From contig UQHQ01000008.1 of assembly GCA_900540945.1 (NCBI GenBank), positions 1-64,000 on the forward strand: a DNA stretch of 64,000 bases, given 5' to 3'. A program made the translations under genes and the position numbers. The number at the start of each line of letters is the position of its first letter. Positions within the stretch are counted from its first letter, which is position 1. Positions 25,645-33,276 of the stretch are shown here, piece after piece. The stretch comes from an uncultured Collinsella sp. GTDB lineage: Bacteria; Actinomycetota; Coriobacteriia; Coriobacteriales; Coriobacteriaceae. The notes beneath the pieces were generated by a model that saw only the letters and a program-made list of their open reading frames with translations, ran no database searches and was not told the DNA's origin.

Positions 25645-26595
25645 ATGGTTAACGAGAAGAAGGTCGCTATTGTCGGCTGTGGTTTCGTCGGTTCGTCTTC
25701 GGCGTTCGCACTGATGCAGAGTGGTCTGTTCTCCGAGATGGTCCTCATCGACGTGGACAAGAACCGTGCCGAGGGTGAGGCCCTGGATATCGCGCACGGC
25801 ATGACGTTTGCCGAGCCGATGAAGATCTACGCCGGCGATTATTCCGATGTCGCCGACGCCGCCATGATCGTCGTCACCGCCGGCGCAGCCCAGAAGCCCG
25901 GTGAGACCCGCCTGGACCTGGTCAACAAGAACGTCAACATCTTTAAGTCCATTATCCCCGAGATTAAGAAGTCCGGCTTCGACGGCATTCTGCTCATCGT
26001 CTCCAACCCGGTTGATGTTCTGACCTATGCTGCCATCAAGATGTCCGGGCTGCCCGAGGGCCATGTCATCGGCTCCGGTACCGTGCTCGACACCGGCCGT
26101 CTGCAGCAGATGCTTGGTGCCCACGTCGAGGTCGACCCGCGCGATGTCCAGGCCTATGTCATGGGTGAGCACGGCGACTCCGAGTTTGTCGCTTGGTCCA
26201 GCGCTCAGGTTGCCGGCGTTCCGCTGAACACCTTCTGCGAGCTTCACGGCCACCTGGAGCATGAGGCCGCCGAGAAGCGCATCGCCGAGGACGTCAAGAA
26301 CTCCGCCTACACCATCATCGAGAAGAAGCACGCTACCTACTACGGCGTCGCCATGGCCGTCAAGCGCATCTGCACTGCCGTCATGCGTGACGAGCAGACC
26401 GTTCTGCCCGTCTCCTCGCTCATGGTGGGCGAGTATGGCCTGTCCGATCTTGCCATCTCCATGCCGACCGTTGTTGGCCGCGACGGCGTTGTCTGCCGCG
26501 TCCCCGTGCCGCTGAACGATGACGAGCAGCATGAGCTTACCGCCTCCGCCAAGGCCCTCAAGGACATCATCGACAGCGTCGACTTCTCCTGCTAA
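25645..26595 (+). CDS. ldh: L-lactate dehydrogenase
   Basis: This 316-residue NAD-dependent enzyme reduces pyruvate to L-lactate and so regenerates NAD+ during fermentation. The N-terminal Rossmann loop is AIVGCGFVGSSSAFAL. The substrate-specificity loop AAQKPGETRLDLV has Gln, as in lactate rather than malate dehydrogenases. The catalytic His lies in VMGEHGDSEFVAWS. Length is typical. The start ATG follows GGGAG. It is a single-gene unit bounded by hairpins. Confidence 0.92.
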   Translation: MVNEKKVAIVGCGFVGSSSAFALMQSGLFSEMVLIDVDKNRAEGEALDIAHGMTFAEPMKIYAGDYSDVADAAMIVVTAGAAQKPGETRLDLVNKNVNIFKSIIPEIKKSGFDGILLIVSNPVDVLTYAAIKMSGLPEGHVIGSGTVLDTGRLQQMLGAHVEVDPRDVQAYVMGEHGDSEFVAWSSAQVAGVPLNTFCELHGHLEHEAAEKRIAEDVKNSAYTIIEKKHATYYGVAMAVKRICTAVMRDEQTVLPVSSLMVGEYGLSDLAISMPTVVGRDGVVCRVPVPLNDDEQHELTASAKALKDIIDSVDFSC

Positions 26596-26626
26596 ATTAA
26601 GCTCGCTAGAGCGAAAAGCTACAATG

Positions 26627-26662
26627 AAGGCGTCCGGGCTCATACGGCCCGGGCGCCTTTTT
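26627..26662 (+). terminator. ldh terminator
   Basis: A GC-rich stem (AAGGCGTCCGGGC with GCCCGGGCGCCTT, one wobble) around a 6-nt loop is followed by TTT. It directly abuts the small repeat at 26662. Confidence 0.8.
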
Positions 26663-26692
26663 GGTGCAAAGTAACCTGACCCCAATGCACCA
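26662..26692. repeat. Small palindromic repeat, copy 1
   Basis: TGGTGCA and TGCACCA enclose 17 bp containing AACCTGACCCC. A near-identical unit is at 27888-27918, so the pair brackets one gene. A further partial ATGCACCA lies at about 26697. Confidence 0.65.
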
Positions 26693-26722
26693 TCCCAATG
26701 CACCATAGTTGATGGGAGGGCC

Positions 26723-27883
26723 ATGTCGGATTCGCCTAATTTTTTGACCTATGCCCAGACGGCGTTTGATCCGTTTGAGGAGCGGCCGTTCTGCGCGGTG
26801 GATAGCCTGGTCTTTGCGTGGTTGTCTTATTTGCGCTTGCCGGGTGATATGGCGGGGCTGACGAACTGGCAGGGCCTAGACGTACGCGAACTGCTGCGTG
26901 CCGAGTGCTACCGGGACATGATTGACGACTTGTGGGACCCAGAGGGGAGCAGGGCCTTGTTGGAGGCCGTGGCAGCAAGCCCTCGCTACCGTGGCGTGCA
27001 CGTTTGCGGCTATCGTGCCGTGAGCGATGTGGTGGCGACAGAGCAGTTTGCAGCCATGGCGTTCCGGTTTCCGGCGGGGTTTAGCTATCTTTCCTTCCGG
27101 GGGACCGACAGCACGATTGTGGGCTGGAAAGAGGACTTTAACATGGCGTTCCGGTGTCCTGTGCCGGCCCAGGAATCCGCGGCGCGTTATGTGGACGAGG
27201 CGGCGGATGCGATCGACGGGCCGCTTTTGTGCGGAGGTCATTCCAAGGGTGGAAACCTTGCGGTGTACGGTGCGGCGATGTGCTCCGATGTCGCCCGTGA
27301 GCGAATCGAACGGGCGTATTCCCATGATGGTCCAGGGTTCGTCGAGGAGTTTCTGAACGGCAACGCCTTTGCCGATTTTTCCGGTCGAATCGACAAGACG
27401 CTACCTCGGTCGTCGATCTTCGGCATGATGTTCGAGACACAAGAGGACTATGCCATCGTTGAGAGCACCGAGTTCAGCCTGCTGCAGCACAATCCCTTTA
27501 GCTGGGTGGTTGATGGTTGCGACTTCGTGTACTGTGAGCGCCTGTCCGCCGGTGCTCGATACGTTGATGGCTCCATTCGCGAGATGCTGCTTGCAGTGTC
27601 ACCTAGCGAGCGCGAGCGTTTTGTAGATGCGTTGTTCTCCGTGTTTGAGGCTACGGGCGCCGAACGGTTTGCGGATATCGCTGGGAATCTGCGCGAGAGC
27701 CTGCCCGTGATGCTCCAGGCTGCGCAAGGCTTTGACAAGGATACGCGGCGCTTTGTCTCGCAGACCATCGTTGCGATTCTTAAGTGTGCGCTGCTGCCCA
27801 AGCGTCCAGAGTTCAGCGTGCCTTCTAGTGGTAAGAGCCTGGCAGAACAGCTCGAGGCTTGGCAGTCCGAGCTCCTGCGCTAA
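26723..27883 (+). CDS. Mbeg1-like (DUF2974) alpha/beta hydrolase
   Basis: This 386-residue protein resembles the Mbeg1-like/DUF2974 family of lipase-type alpha/beta hydrolases. The nucleophile elbow is CGGHSKGGNLAVYGA (Ser about residue 172). Upstream is the lipase-3-like SYLSFRGTDSTIVGWKED. Downstream are YSHDGPGF and a late histidine in LLQHNPFSW. No signal peptide is seen, so it should act in the cytosol. Substrate unknown. It sits alone between two copies of a small repeat. Confidence 0.8.
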   Translation: MSDSPNFLTYAQTAFDPFEERPFCAVDSLVFAWLSYLRLPGDMAGLTNWQGLDVRELLRAECYRDMIDDLWDPEGSRALLEAVAASPRYRGVHVCGYRAVSDVVATEQFAAMAFRFPAGFSYLSFRGTDSTIVGWKEDFNMAFRCPVPAQESAARYVDEAADAIDGPLLCGGHSKGGNLAVYGAAMCSDVARERIERAYSHDGPGFVEEFLNGNAFADFSGRIDKTLPRSSIFGMMFETQEDYAIVESTEFSLLQHNPFSWVVDGCDFVYCERLSAGARYVDGSIREMLLAVSPSERERFVDALFSVFEATGAERFADIAGNLRESLPVMLQAAQGFDKDTRRFVSQTIVAILKCALLPKRPEFSVPSSGKSLAEQLEAWQSELLR

Positions 27884-27887
27884 CCAT

Positions 27888-27918
27888 TGGTGCAAAGCAA
27901 CCTGTCCCCGATGCACCA
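27888..27918. repeat. Small palindromic repeat, copy 2
   Basis: TGGTGCA and TGCACCA enclose 17 bp containing AACCTGTCCCC, starting 4 bp after the Mbeg1-like stop codon. It differs from the copy at 26662 at only a few positions. Confidence 0.65.
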
Positions 27919-27994
27919 ATCTTCGATGCGCCTGGGGCGGGCTCGACCGCTATACTGGTTCGTGCCGAAATCGATCTAGAACGGAATGCCGTAT

Positions 27995-28999
27995 ATGAAA
28001 ATCAATCACGCGATCCTGCATATCCTGGACTTTGACTCTGCCGTCAACGTCATGAGCCAGCGCGAGCTCGATATCGAGAGCCGTACCGTGCGCAACTTCG
28101 TGACCACGCATCTGCGCCGCGCTCGTACTTCGGCCGACAACAAGCGTGCCACGTTTGCCGAGAACTCCGCATTCGGCGGCGAGCTCAAGGGCTATTTCTT
28201 TGGTGAGCGTGAGTTCGTGGACCTGTCGCAGCAGATTGCGGAGTTCATCTCTTCCGAACTCACCAAGGCCGAGAAAGCCGAGTCCACTGACGTGCTTGTG
28301 GCGGACTTTGACGATGATGAGGATGCCCGCTGGTTTGCCGTGATGCTGCTGGGCTCCAAGCAGGCATTCATGCACGAGGTAGGTCGCGAAGAGGGCGAGG
28401 TTCGTAACGACATCGCGCGCCACTATGCCATTCTGCCGAACCCTTCGCAAAAGGTTCCGAGCTATGCCATCGTACGCGCAAGCACCATGGAGATCGGCTA
28501 TGTGGACAAGAAGCGCAAGATTGCCGGCGAGGATCGCATGCTCATTCCCGACGGCCTGCTGCAATGCGACACGGGCGTTTCGGGTAAGGAGGTCATCGAC
28601 ACGGTGACGCGCGTGGTCGAGGAGGTCGCTGAAGAGCACGGCGCCAACACGGCCGTAGCGCTCGCTAAGGTTAAGGCTGCCGTTGCCGAGAAGGTTGAGG
28701 ATGACGAGGAACTGCCGCCTTGGGATATCGTCGATGAGGTCTTTGAGGACGAGCCGGTCATCAAGGAGAGCGTGCGTGCGGCGCTGACCGAGGAGAAGGT
28801 ACCCGAGCGCGTGCCCGTGGAGCGCAAGCAGGTCGAGCGCGCGGCCGTGCGCAATCACAAGATCCGTACCGACACGGGTATCGAGATCAGCTTCCCGGCC
28901 GAGATGGGTTCGAACTCCGAGTACATCGAGTTCGTCAACGAGCCCAACGGCCTCATCTCCATCGAGCTCAAGAATATCGGCAGCATCGAGAATCGATAA
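27995..28999 (+). CDS. 37-kDa nucleoid-associated protein (NdpA/YejK family)
   Basis: This 334-residue protein matches the NdpA/YejK nucleoid-associated family. Family segments are KINHAILHILDFD at the N-terminus, VADFDDDEDARWFAVMLLG, ILPNPSQKVPSYAIV, and a C-terminal domain from FPAEMGSNSEYIEFVNEP. Family members bind DNA in the nucleoid; an exact role is not known. The start is put at 27995 because the GGAA upstream is better spaced than for the ATG at 27986. It is a single-gene unit ending in a bidirectional terminator. Confidence 0.85.
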   Translation: MKINHAILHILDFDSAVNVMSQRELDIESRTVRNFVTTHLRRARTSADNKRATFAENSAFGGELKGYFFGEREFVDLSQQIAEFISSELTKAEKAESTDVLVADFDDDEDARWFAVMLLGSKQAFMHEVGREEGEVRNDIARHYAILPNPSQKVPSYAIVRASTMEIGYVDKKRKIAGEDRMLIPDGLLQCDTGVSGKEVIDTVTRVVEEVAEEHGANTAVALAKVKAAVAEKVEDDEELPPWDIVDEVFEDEPVIKESVRAALTEEKVPERVPVERKQVERAAVRNHKIRTDTGIEISFPAEMGSNSEYIEFVNEPNGLISIELKNIGSIENR

Positions 29000-29024
29000 A
29001 CTGCGCTTGGACGCTGCAAAAAAC

Positions 29025-29059
29025 AAAGGCCGAAGCCCCAATGGAGCTTCGGCCTTTTT
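29025..29059. terminator. Bidirectional terminator between convergent units
   Basis: AAAGGCCGAAGC at 29025 pairs perfectly with GCTTCGGCCTTT at 29046, with T-runs on the plus side and A-runs (T on minus) on the other. It ends both the NdpA-like gene and the lysine operon. Confidence 0.9.
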
Positions 29060-29095
29060 GCTTAGAACTGCATTTCCTTGCAGGTTGACACGCCT

Positions 29096-29815
29096 CTAGA
29101 GCCGGCGTAAGCCCTCTTCGAGGCCGGTCTTGCTGTCGGTCTTCTCGTCGCGCATCTTGATGACGCGGGCGGGGACACCGGCCACGACGGCACCGGCGGG
29201 GACGTCCTCGACGCACACGGCACCGGCAGCCACGACGGCGCCCTTGCCCACGCGCACGCCTTCCAGGACCACAGCATTGGCACCGATCATGACATCGTCC
29301 TCGATGATGACAGGCGTGGCGCTCGCGGGCTCCACGACGCCCGCCAACACGGTGCCGGCGCCGATGTGGCAGTTCTTGCCCACGGTGGCGCGACCGCCCA
29401 GCACGGCGCCCATATCGATCATGGAACCCTCGCCGATAACGGAGCCGATGTTGATGATGGCGCCCATCATGATGACGGCGCGGTTGCCGATCTCGACGCG
29501 GTCGCGGATAATCGCGCCCGGCTCGATGCGGGCGTTGATGCCCTTAAGGTCGAGCATGGGCACGGCGGAGTTGCGGCAATCGTTTTCAACGTCGTAGTAA
29601 TCGATGGAATTGGCATTGGCGTCCAGGATGGCCTTCAGCTCATCCCAGTCACCAAAGACGGTCTTGCCACGACGACCGCCGTAGACGTGTGCATTGCCCC
29701 ACTGGACCTTCATGCCCGGCTTCTCGCGCACGTACAGCTTGATGGGCGTCTTTTTGGGCGCGGTGGCGATGTAGTTGATAATCTCCTGTGCATCCATCTC
29801 GGCTGCGTTTCTCAT
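29096..29815 (-). CDS. dapH: Tetrahydrodipicolinate N-acetyltransferase
   Basis: This 239-residue enzyme has an N-terminal alpha/beta domain (KTPIKLYVREK) and a left-handed beta-helix of hexapeptide repeats (IEPGAIIRDRVEIGNRAVIM onward) typical of acyl-CoA transferases. It acetylates tetrahydrodipicolinate in the acetylated diaminopimelate pathway to lysine. It is the last gene of the lysine operon, 39 bp after dapB. AAGGAG precedes the ATG at 29815. Use of acetyl rather than succinyl groups is inferred from the DapH-type N-terminus. Confidence 0.92.
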   Translation of the reverse strand: MRNAAEMDAQEIINYIATAPKKTPIKLYVREKPGMKVQWGNAHVYGGRRGKTVFGDWDELKAILDANANSIDYYDVENDCRNSAVPMLDLKGINARIEPGAIIRDRVEIGNRAVIMMGAIINIGSVIGEGSMIDMGAVLGGRATVGKNCHIGAGTVLAGVVEPASATPVIIEDDVMIGANAVVLEGVRVGKGAVVAAGAVCVEDVPAGAVVAGVPARVIKMRDEKTDSKTGLEEGLRRL

Positions 29816-29854
29816 ATGCTGTCTCTCCTTTGAGGGGGTATGGTTGATAACTAG

Positions 29855-30595
29855 TTAGGCGAACATGACCTGGTCGAAGGTGTAGAAGCCGGGGTCGCGG
29901 GTGATGAGCTTTTGGGCTGCTGCCAAGGCGCCGTTGACGAAGATCTGACGGCTCGTGGCGCGGTGGGTGAGCGTGACCTCCTCGTCCTGGCCAAAGAAAC
30001 TCACCTCGTGCACGCCGGCGACGGTGCCGCCGCGCAGCGAGTGCATGCCGATCTCCTTGGGGTCACGCGCGCCGCACATGCCCTCGCGGCCATAGACGGG
30101 GTGGTAGCCTGCCTGGGGTTCGGCTTCGACGATGGCGTCGAGCAGTAGCTTGGCAGTACCGCTCGGGGCGTCAACCTTTTGGTTGTGGTGCGTCTCGACG
30201 ATTTCGCAGTCAAAGCCGGGCAGCTCGTGTGTGGCCTGTGCTACCAGATGACGCAGGGCTGCGATACCGATGGAGTAATTGCCCGAGTGCATGACGCGGG
30301 CGTTCTGACCCAGCTCGCGCAGGCGGTCCATCTGATCGGGTGTGTAGCCCGTGGTGCCCGAGACCAACGCGGCGCCCGTGCGTTCGACATAGGCGACGAC
30401 GGCATCGAAGGTCACGACGTTCGAGAAGTCGATGATGACGTCGGCTGCCGGGGCGTTCTCGAGCTCGGACAAGTCGAAGCCGATCTGGGCGACGATATCA
30501 AAAACGGGCTGACCGGCGGCGTCGACAACGCCCTCGGCGGTGGTGCGGATGAGCGAGCCCATGCGGCCCGTTCCCATAATGACGGTCTTAATCAA
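29855..30595 (-). CDS. dapB: 4-hydroxy-tetrahydrodipicolinate reductase
   Basis: This 246-residue enzyme has the Rossmann start IKTVIMGTGRMGSL, the DFSN motif in VIIDFSNVVTFDAV, SGTTGYT, and the catalytic/substrate segment EIVETHHNQKVDAPSGTAK. It reduces the DapA product with NAD(P)H. Its start overlaps the end of the LysA-DapA frame by 8 bp, so expression is translationally coupled. It lies inside the riboswitch-controlled operon. Confidence 0.95.
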   Translation of the reverse strand: MIKTVIMGTGRMGSLIRTTAEGVVDAAGQPVFDIVAQIGFDLSELENAPAADVIIDFSNVVTFDAVVAYVERTGAALVSGTTGYTPDQMDRLRELGQNARVMHSGNYSIGIAALRHLVAQATHELPGFDCEIVETHHNQKVDAPSGTAKLLLDAIVEAEPQAGYHPVYGREGMCGARDPKEIGMHSLRGGTVAGVHEVSFFGQDEEVTLTHRATSRQIFVNGALAAAQKLITRDPGFYTFDQVMFA

Positions 30596-32897
30596 GCAGA
30601 CCAGCTCCCTTCAGAGCATCGGTAAGTGCGGAGCGCGTGTCGTCTGCCATGGGGCATAGCGGCATGCGGTAGTTGGCTTCGATCATACCCATCTGGGCGA
30701 GTGCTTCCTTGACGGGGATGGGGTTGACCTCGCTAAAGAGGGCATTGATGAGCGGCTGGCCGGCAATCTGGATATCGCGGGCGCGCTCCACGTCACCGTC
30801 CAGATAGGCGCGACACATGTCGTGCACGAGCTGCGGCTGAACGTCTGCCCACACGCTGATGGTGCCCGAGGCGCCCAGGCTCATGAGCGGCACGGTGAGG
30901 GCATCTTCACCCGAGTACATACGGAAGTCGTCGGACAGCAGGTGTGCGATCTTGGCCGCGTAGGCGACGTTGCCCGAGGCCTCCTTAATACCCATGATGT
31001 TGGGGTGCGCGGCCAAGCGCTCTACGTTGCGCTCGCTGATGCTGCAGCCGCAGCGGCCGGGGATGTTGTAGAGGATGCAAGGGATGTCCACGGCATTGGC
31101 GACGGTCTTAAAGTGCTGGTAGATGCCCTCTTCATTTGACTTGTTGTAGTAGGGGGTAATGAGCAGCAGACCGTCGGCGCCCAGGCCTTGGTAAGTGAGC
31201 GACTTGGTGAGCATGGTTTGCGTGGAGTTGGAGCCCGAGCCGGCGATGACGGGGACGCGTCCTGCAACATGCTTGACCACGGCGGCGACAACGGAGTTGT
31301 CCTCGTCATCGGTCATCGTGGCGCTCTCGCCGGTGGTGCCCAGGGTGAGGATGGCGTCGGTGCCGTTTTGCAGGTGGAAATCGATAAGGCGCTCGAGCGC
31401 GTCAAAGTCGACGCTGCCGTCCTTTTTAAACGGCGTGACGAGGGCGACGATTGAGCCCTCGAGGTTGCGGATATCCATGTTCTTCTCCTTCGCTTCCGCG
31501 ATCTGGATGCGCTTGTTCCATTGGGCGGCGACGGCCAGGCGCTCGTCTTGGGCGCGACGGCGGGCACTTTCGGCGCGCGACTTGGCCAGCAGCTCTCGGC
31601 CGCTCGGCAGCACGTCGAGCGTGGCAAAGTAATCGCCCGGGCGCTCAGCACGGCGAATAAGGTCGGCCGAGCCATCGGGGCGCAGCAGCACCTCTGCGGA
31701 GCGCAGACGGCCGTTGTAGTTGTAGCTCATGGAGTAGCCATGCGCGCCGGTATCGTGGATCACGAGCACATCACCCATGTCGATATGCGGTAACTCGCGA
31801 TCGATGGCGAACTTGTCGTTGTTCTCGCACAGATTGCCCGTAATGTCGTACGTGTTTGTGACAGGCGCCGCGGTCTTGTCGGCGCCACCCGGCTGACCCA
31901 TTGCCGTAATGTGGTGGTAGGCGCCATACATGGCGGGGCGGATCAGATCGACCGCGCTTGCGTCGACACCGATATAGTCCTTGTAGATCTGCTTTTCGTG
32001 GATGGCTTTGGTGACCAGGCAGCCGTAGGGGCCCATCATAAAGCGGCCCATCTCGGTGCAGATGGCCACATCGCCCATGCCGGCGGGAACCAGAATTTCG
32101 TCGTAGGCCGCATGCACTCCTTCGCCGATAGCATGGATATCGTTGGCCTGCTGCTCGGGCAGGTAGGGGATGCCGACGCCGCCGGATAGATTGATGAAGG
32201 CGACGTGTGCGCCGGTCTCGCGCTCCAGGCGCACGGCTAGCTCAAAGAGGATGCGCGCGAGCTTGGGGTAGTAGTCGTTGGTGACGGTGTTGCTGGCAAG
32301 GAATGCGTGGATGCCAAAGTCCTCGGCACCCTTGGCCTTGAGCGTGCGGAAGGCCTCGAAGAGTTGCTCGGTGGTCATGCCGTATTTGGAGTCGCCGGGG
32401 TTATCCATGATACCGTTGGAGAGCTGGAACAGGCCGCCCGGATTAAAGCGGCAACTGACCGTCTTGGGGATGGAGCCTGCGACGCGCTCAAAGAACTCGA
32501 TGTGGCTGATGTCGTCAAAGTTGACGATGGCGCCCAACTTCTCGGCGAGCTCAAAGTCGGCAGCTGGCGTGTCGTTGGACGAGAACATGATGTCGTGTCC
32601 CGTGATACCCAGCGAGCGGGCGATCATGAGCTCGGTATAGCTCGAGCAATCGCAGCCGCAGCCGTATTCGTTGAGAATGGAGATGAGCGCCGGGTTGGGA
32701 TTGGCCTTGACGGCAAAGTATTCCTTAAAGCTCGGGTTCCATGCGAAGGCGTCGCGCACCTCTTGCATGTTGCGGCGGATGCCCGCCTCGTCGTATAGAT
32801 GAAACGGCGTGGGGAACTGCTCGACGATATGCTCGAGCGTCTCCTTGTCCACAAACGGCTGCTTGGCCGCATACGCCTCGTTGGGGGTCAATGCCAT
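30588..32897 (-). CDS. lysA-dapA: Fused diaminopimelate decarboxylase-dihydrodipicolinate synthase
   Basis: One 769-codon frame encodes two complete enzymes. Residues 1 to about 473 are LysA, a fold-type III PLP decarboxylase: KEYFAVKANPNP (cofactor Lys), INLSGGVGIPYLP, CTEMGRFMMGPYG and LCENNDKFA (the substrate-side Cys segment). Residues 474-769 are DapA: VALVTPFKKDG, LGTTGESATM, LYNIPGRCG and IMGIKEASGN (Schiff-base Lys). They are the last and an early step of lysine synthesis. No stop codon separates them; the linker is a charged helix ending EAKEKN. The DapA part has its own ATG at 31478 with AAGGAG upstream, so free DapA could also be made. A lysine riboswitch lies upstream. Confidence 0.88.
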   Translation of the reverse strand: MALTPNEAYAAKQPFVDKETLEHIVEQFPTPFHLYDEAGIRRNMQEVRDAFAWNPSFKEYFAVKANPNPALISILNEYGCGCDCSSYTELMIARSLGITGHDIMFSSNDTPAADFELAEKLGAIVNFDDISHIEFFERVAGSIPKTVSCRFNPGGLFQLSNGIMDNPGDSKYGMTTEQLFEAFRTLKAKGAEDFGIHAFLASNTVTNDYYPKLARILFELAVRLERETGAHVAFINLSGGVGIPYLPEQQANDIHAIGEGVHAAYDEILVPAGMGDVAICTEMGRFMMGPYGCLVTKAIHEKQIYKDYIGVDASAVDLIRPAMYGAYHHITAMGQPGGADKTAAPVTNTYDITGNLCENNDKFAIDRELPHIDMGDVLVIHDTGAHGYSMSYNYNGRLRSAEVLLRPDGSADLIRRAERPGDYFATLDVLPSGRELLAKSRAESARRRAQDERLAVAAQWNKRIQIAEAKEKNMDIRNLEGSIVALVTPFKKDGSVDFDALERLIDFHLQNGTDAILTLGTTGESATMTDDEDNSVVAAVVKHVAGRVPVIAGSGSNSTQTMLTKSLTYQGLGADGLLLITPYYNKSNEEGIYQHFKTVANAVDIPCILYNIPGRCGCSISERNVERLAAHPNIMGIKEASGNVAYAAKIAHLLSDDFRMYSGEDALTVPLMSLGASGTISVWADVQPQLVHDMCRAYLDGDVERARDIQIAGQPLINALFSEVNPIPVKEALAQMGMIEANYRMPLCPMADDTRSALTDALKGAGLLD
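31478..31490 (-). promoter_or_regulatory. Internal ribosome binding site of the DapA part
   Basis: On the minus strand AAGGAG lies six bases before the in-frame ATG at 31476-31478, which begins MDIRNLEG, the natural DapA start. It would permit internal initiation within the fused frame, giving both fusion and free DapA, or is a relic of two separate genes. Confidence 0.6.
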
Positions 32898-32968
32898 GTC
32901 CCGTAAACCTCGCTATCCAGACGGCGCCATCTGCGCATCGAATCCGCATAGCGTGGACCCAATGTCCG

Positions 32969-33125
32969 GATAGCGCTCCCGCATTGCTGCAGACAGTCCT
33001 GTGGGTGTTTCCCGCAGGCCCACCAGGTTGTTCGTGCCCGAAAAACCCAGTTCGGCGGGTTTCGCCTCCCCACGGGGTCAAAGCCTGCCGGCTCGCCCGC
33101 GGTTCTTCGTGCCCGCGCCTCTATC
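32969..33125 (-). ncRNA. Lysine riboswitch (L box) aptamer
   Basis: Read on the minus strand, the aptamer opens with GATAGAGGCGC (33125-33115) and closes with GGGAGCGCTATC (32980-32969), the P1 stem being GATAG with CTATC. In between are GGGGAGGCGAAACCCGCCG and GGACTGTC, which match the conserved core blocks of the lysine riboswitch (remembered Bacillus lysC leader). It lies 71 nt upstream of the lysA-dapA start. CGCTATCC at the P1 3' strand can pair with GGATAGCG about 50 nt downstream, next to GAGG, suggesting control of translation initiation. Lysine is expected to repress lysA-dapA, dapB and dapH. Confidence 0.87.
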
Positions 33126-33153
33126 AAGTGGTAACGACCCTACCACGTTGCAC

Positions 33154-33182
33154 TTTACCAAACAAGAGTATTCGTATATAAC
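33154..33182 (+). promoter_or_regulatory. Promoter of the M20 peptidase gene
   Basis: TTTACC at 33154 and TATAAC at 33177 are separated by 17 bp on the plus strand, about 95 bp before the start codon. A 12-bp palindrome CACAATATTGTG lies downstream at 33234-33245 and could be an operator. The lysA promoter faces the other way in the same gap. Confidence 0.55.
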
Positions 33183-33276
33183 GTTTAAAAAATGCAGGGA
33201 TATGCTGGAAACAAGGGCGTCACAATTTTGCATCACAATATTGTGTGAATGGAAATGCCCCATGAAAGGATCCTTT

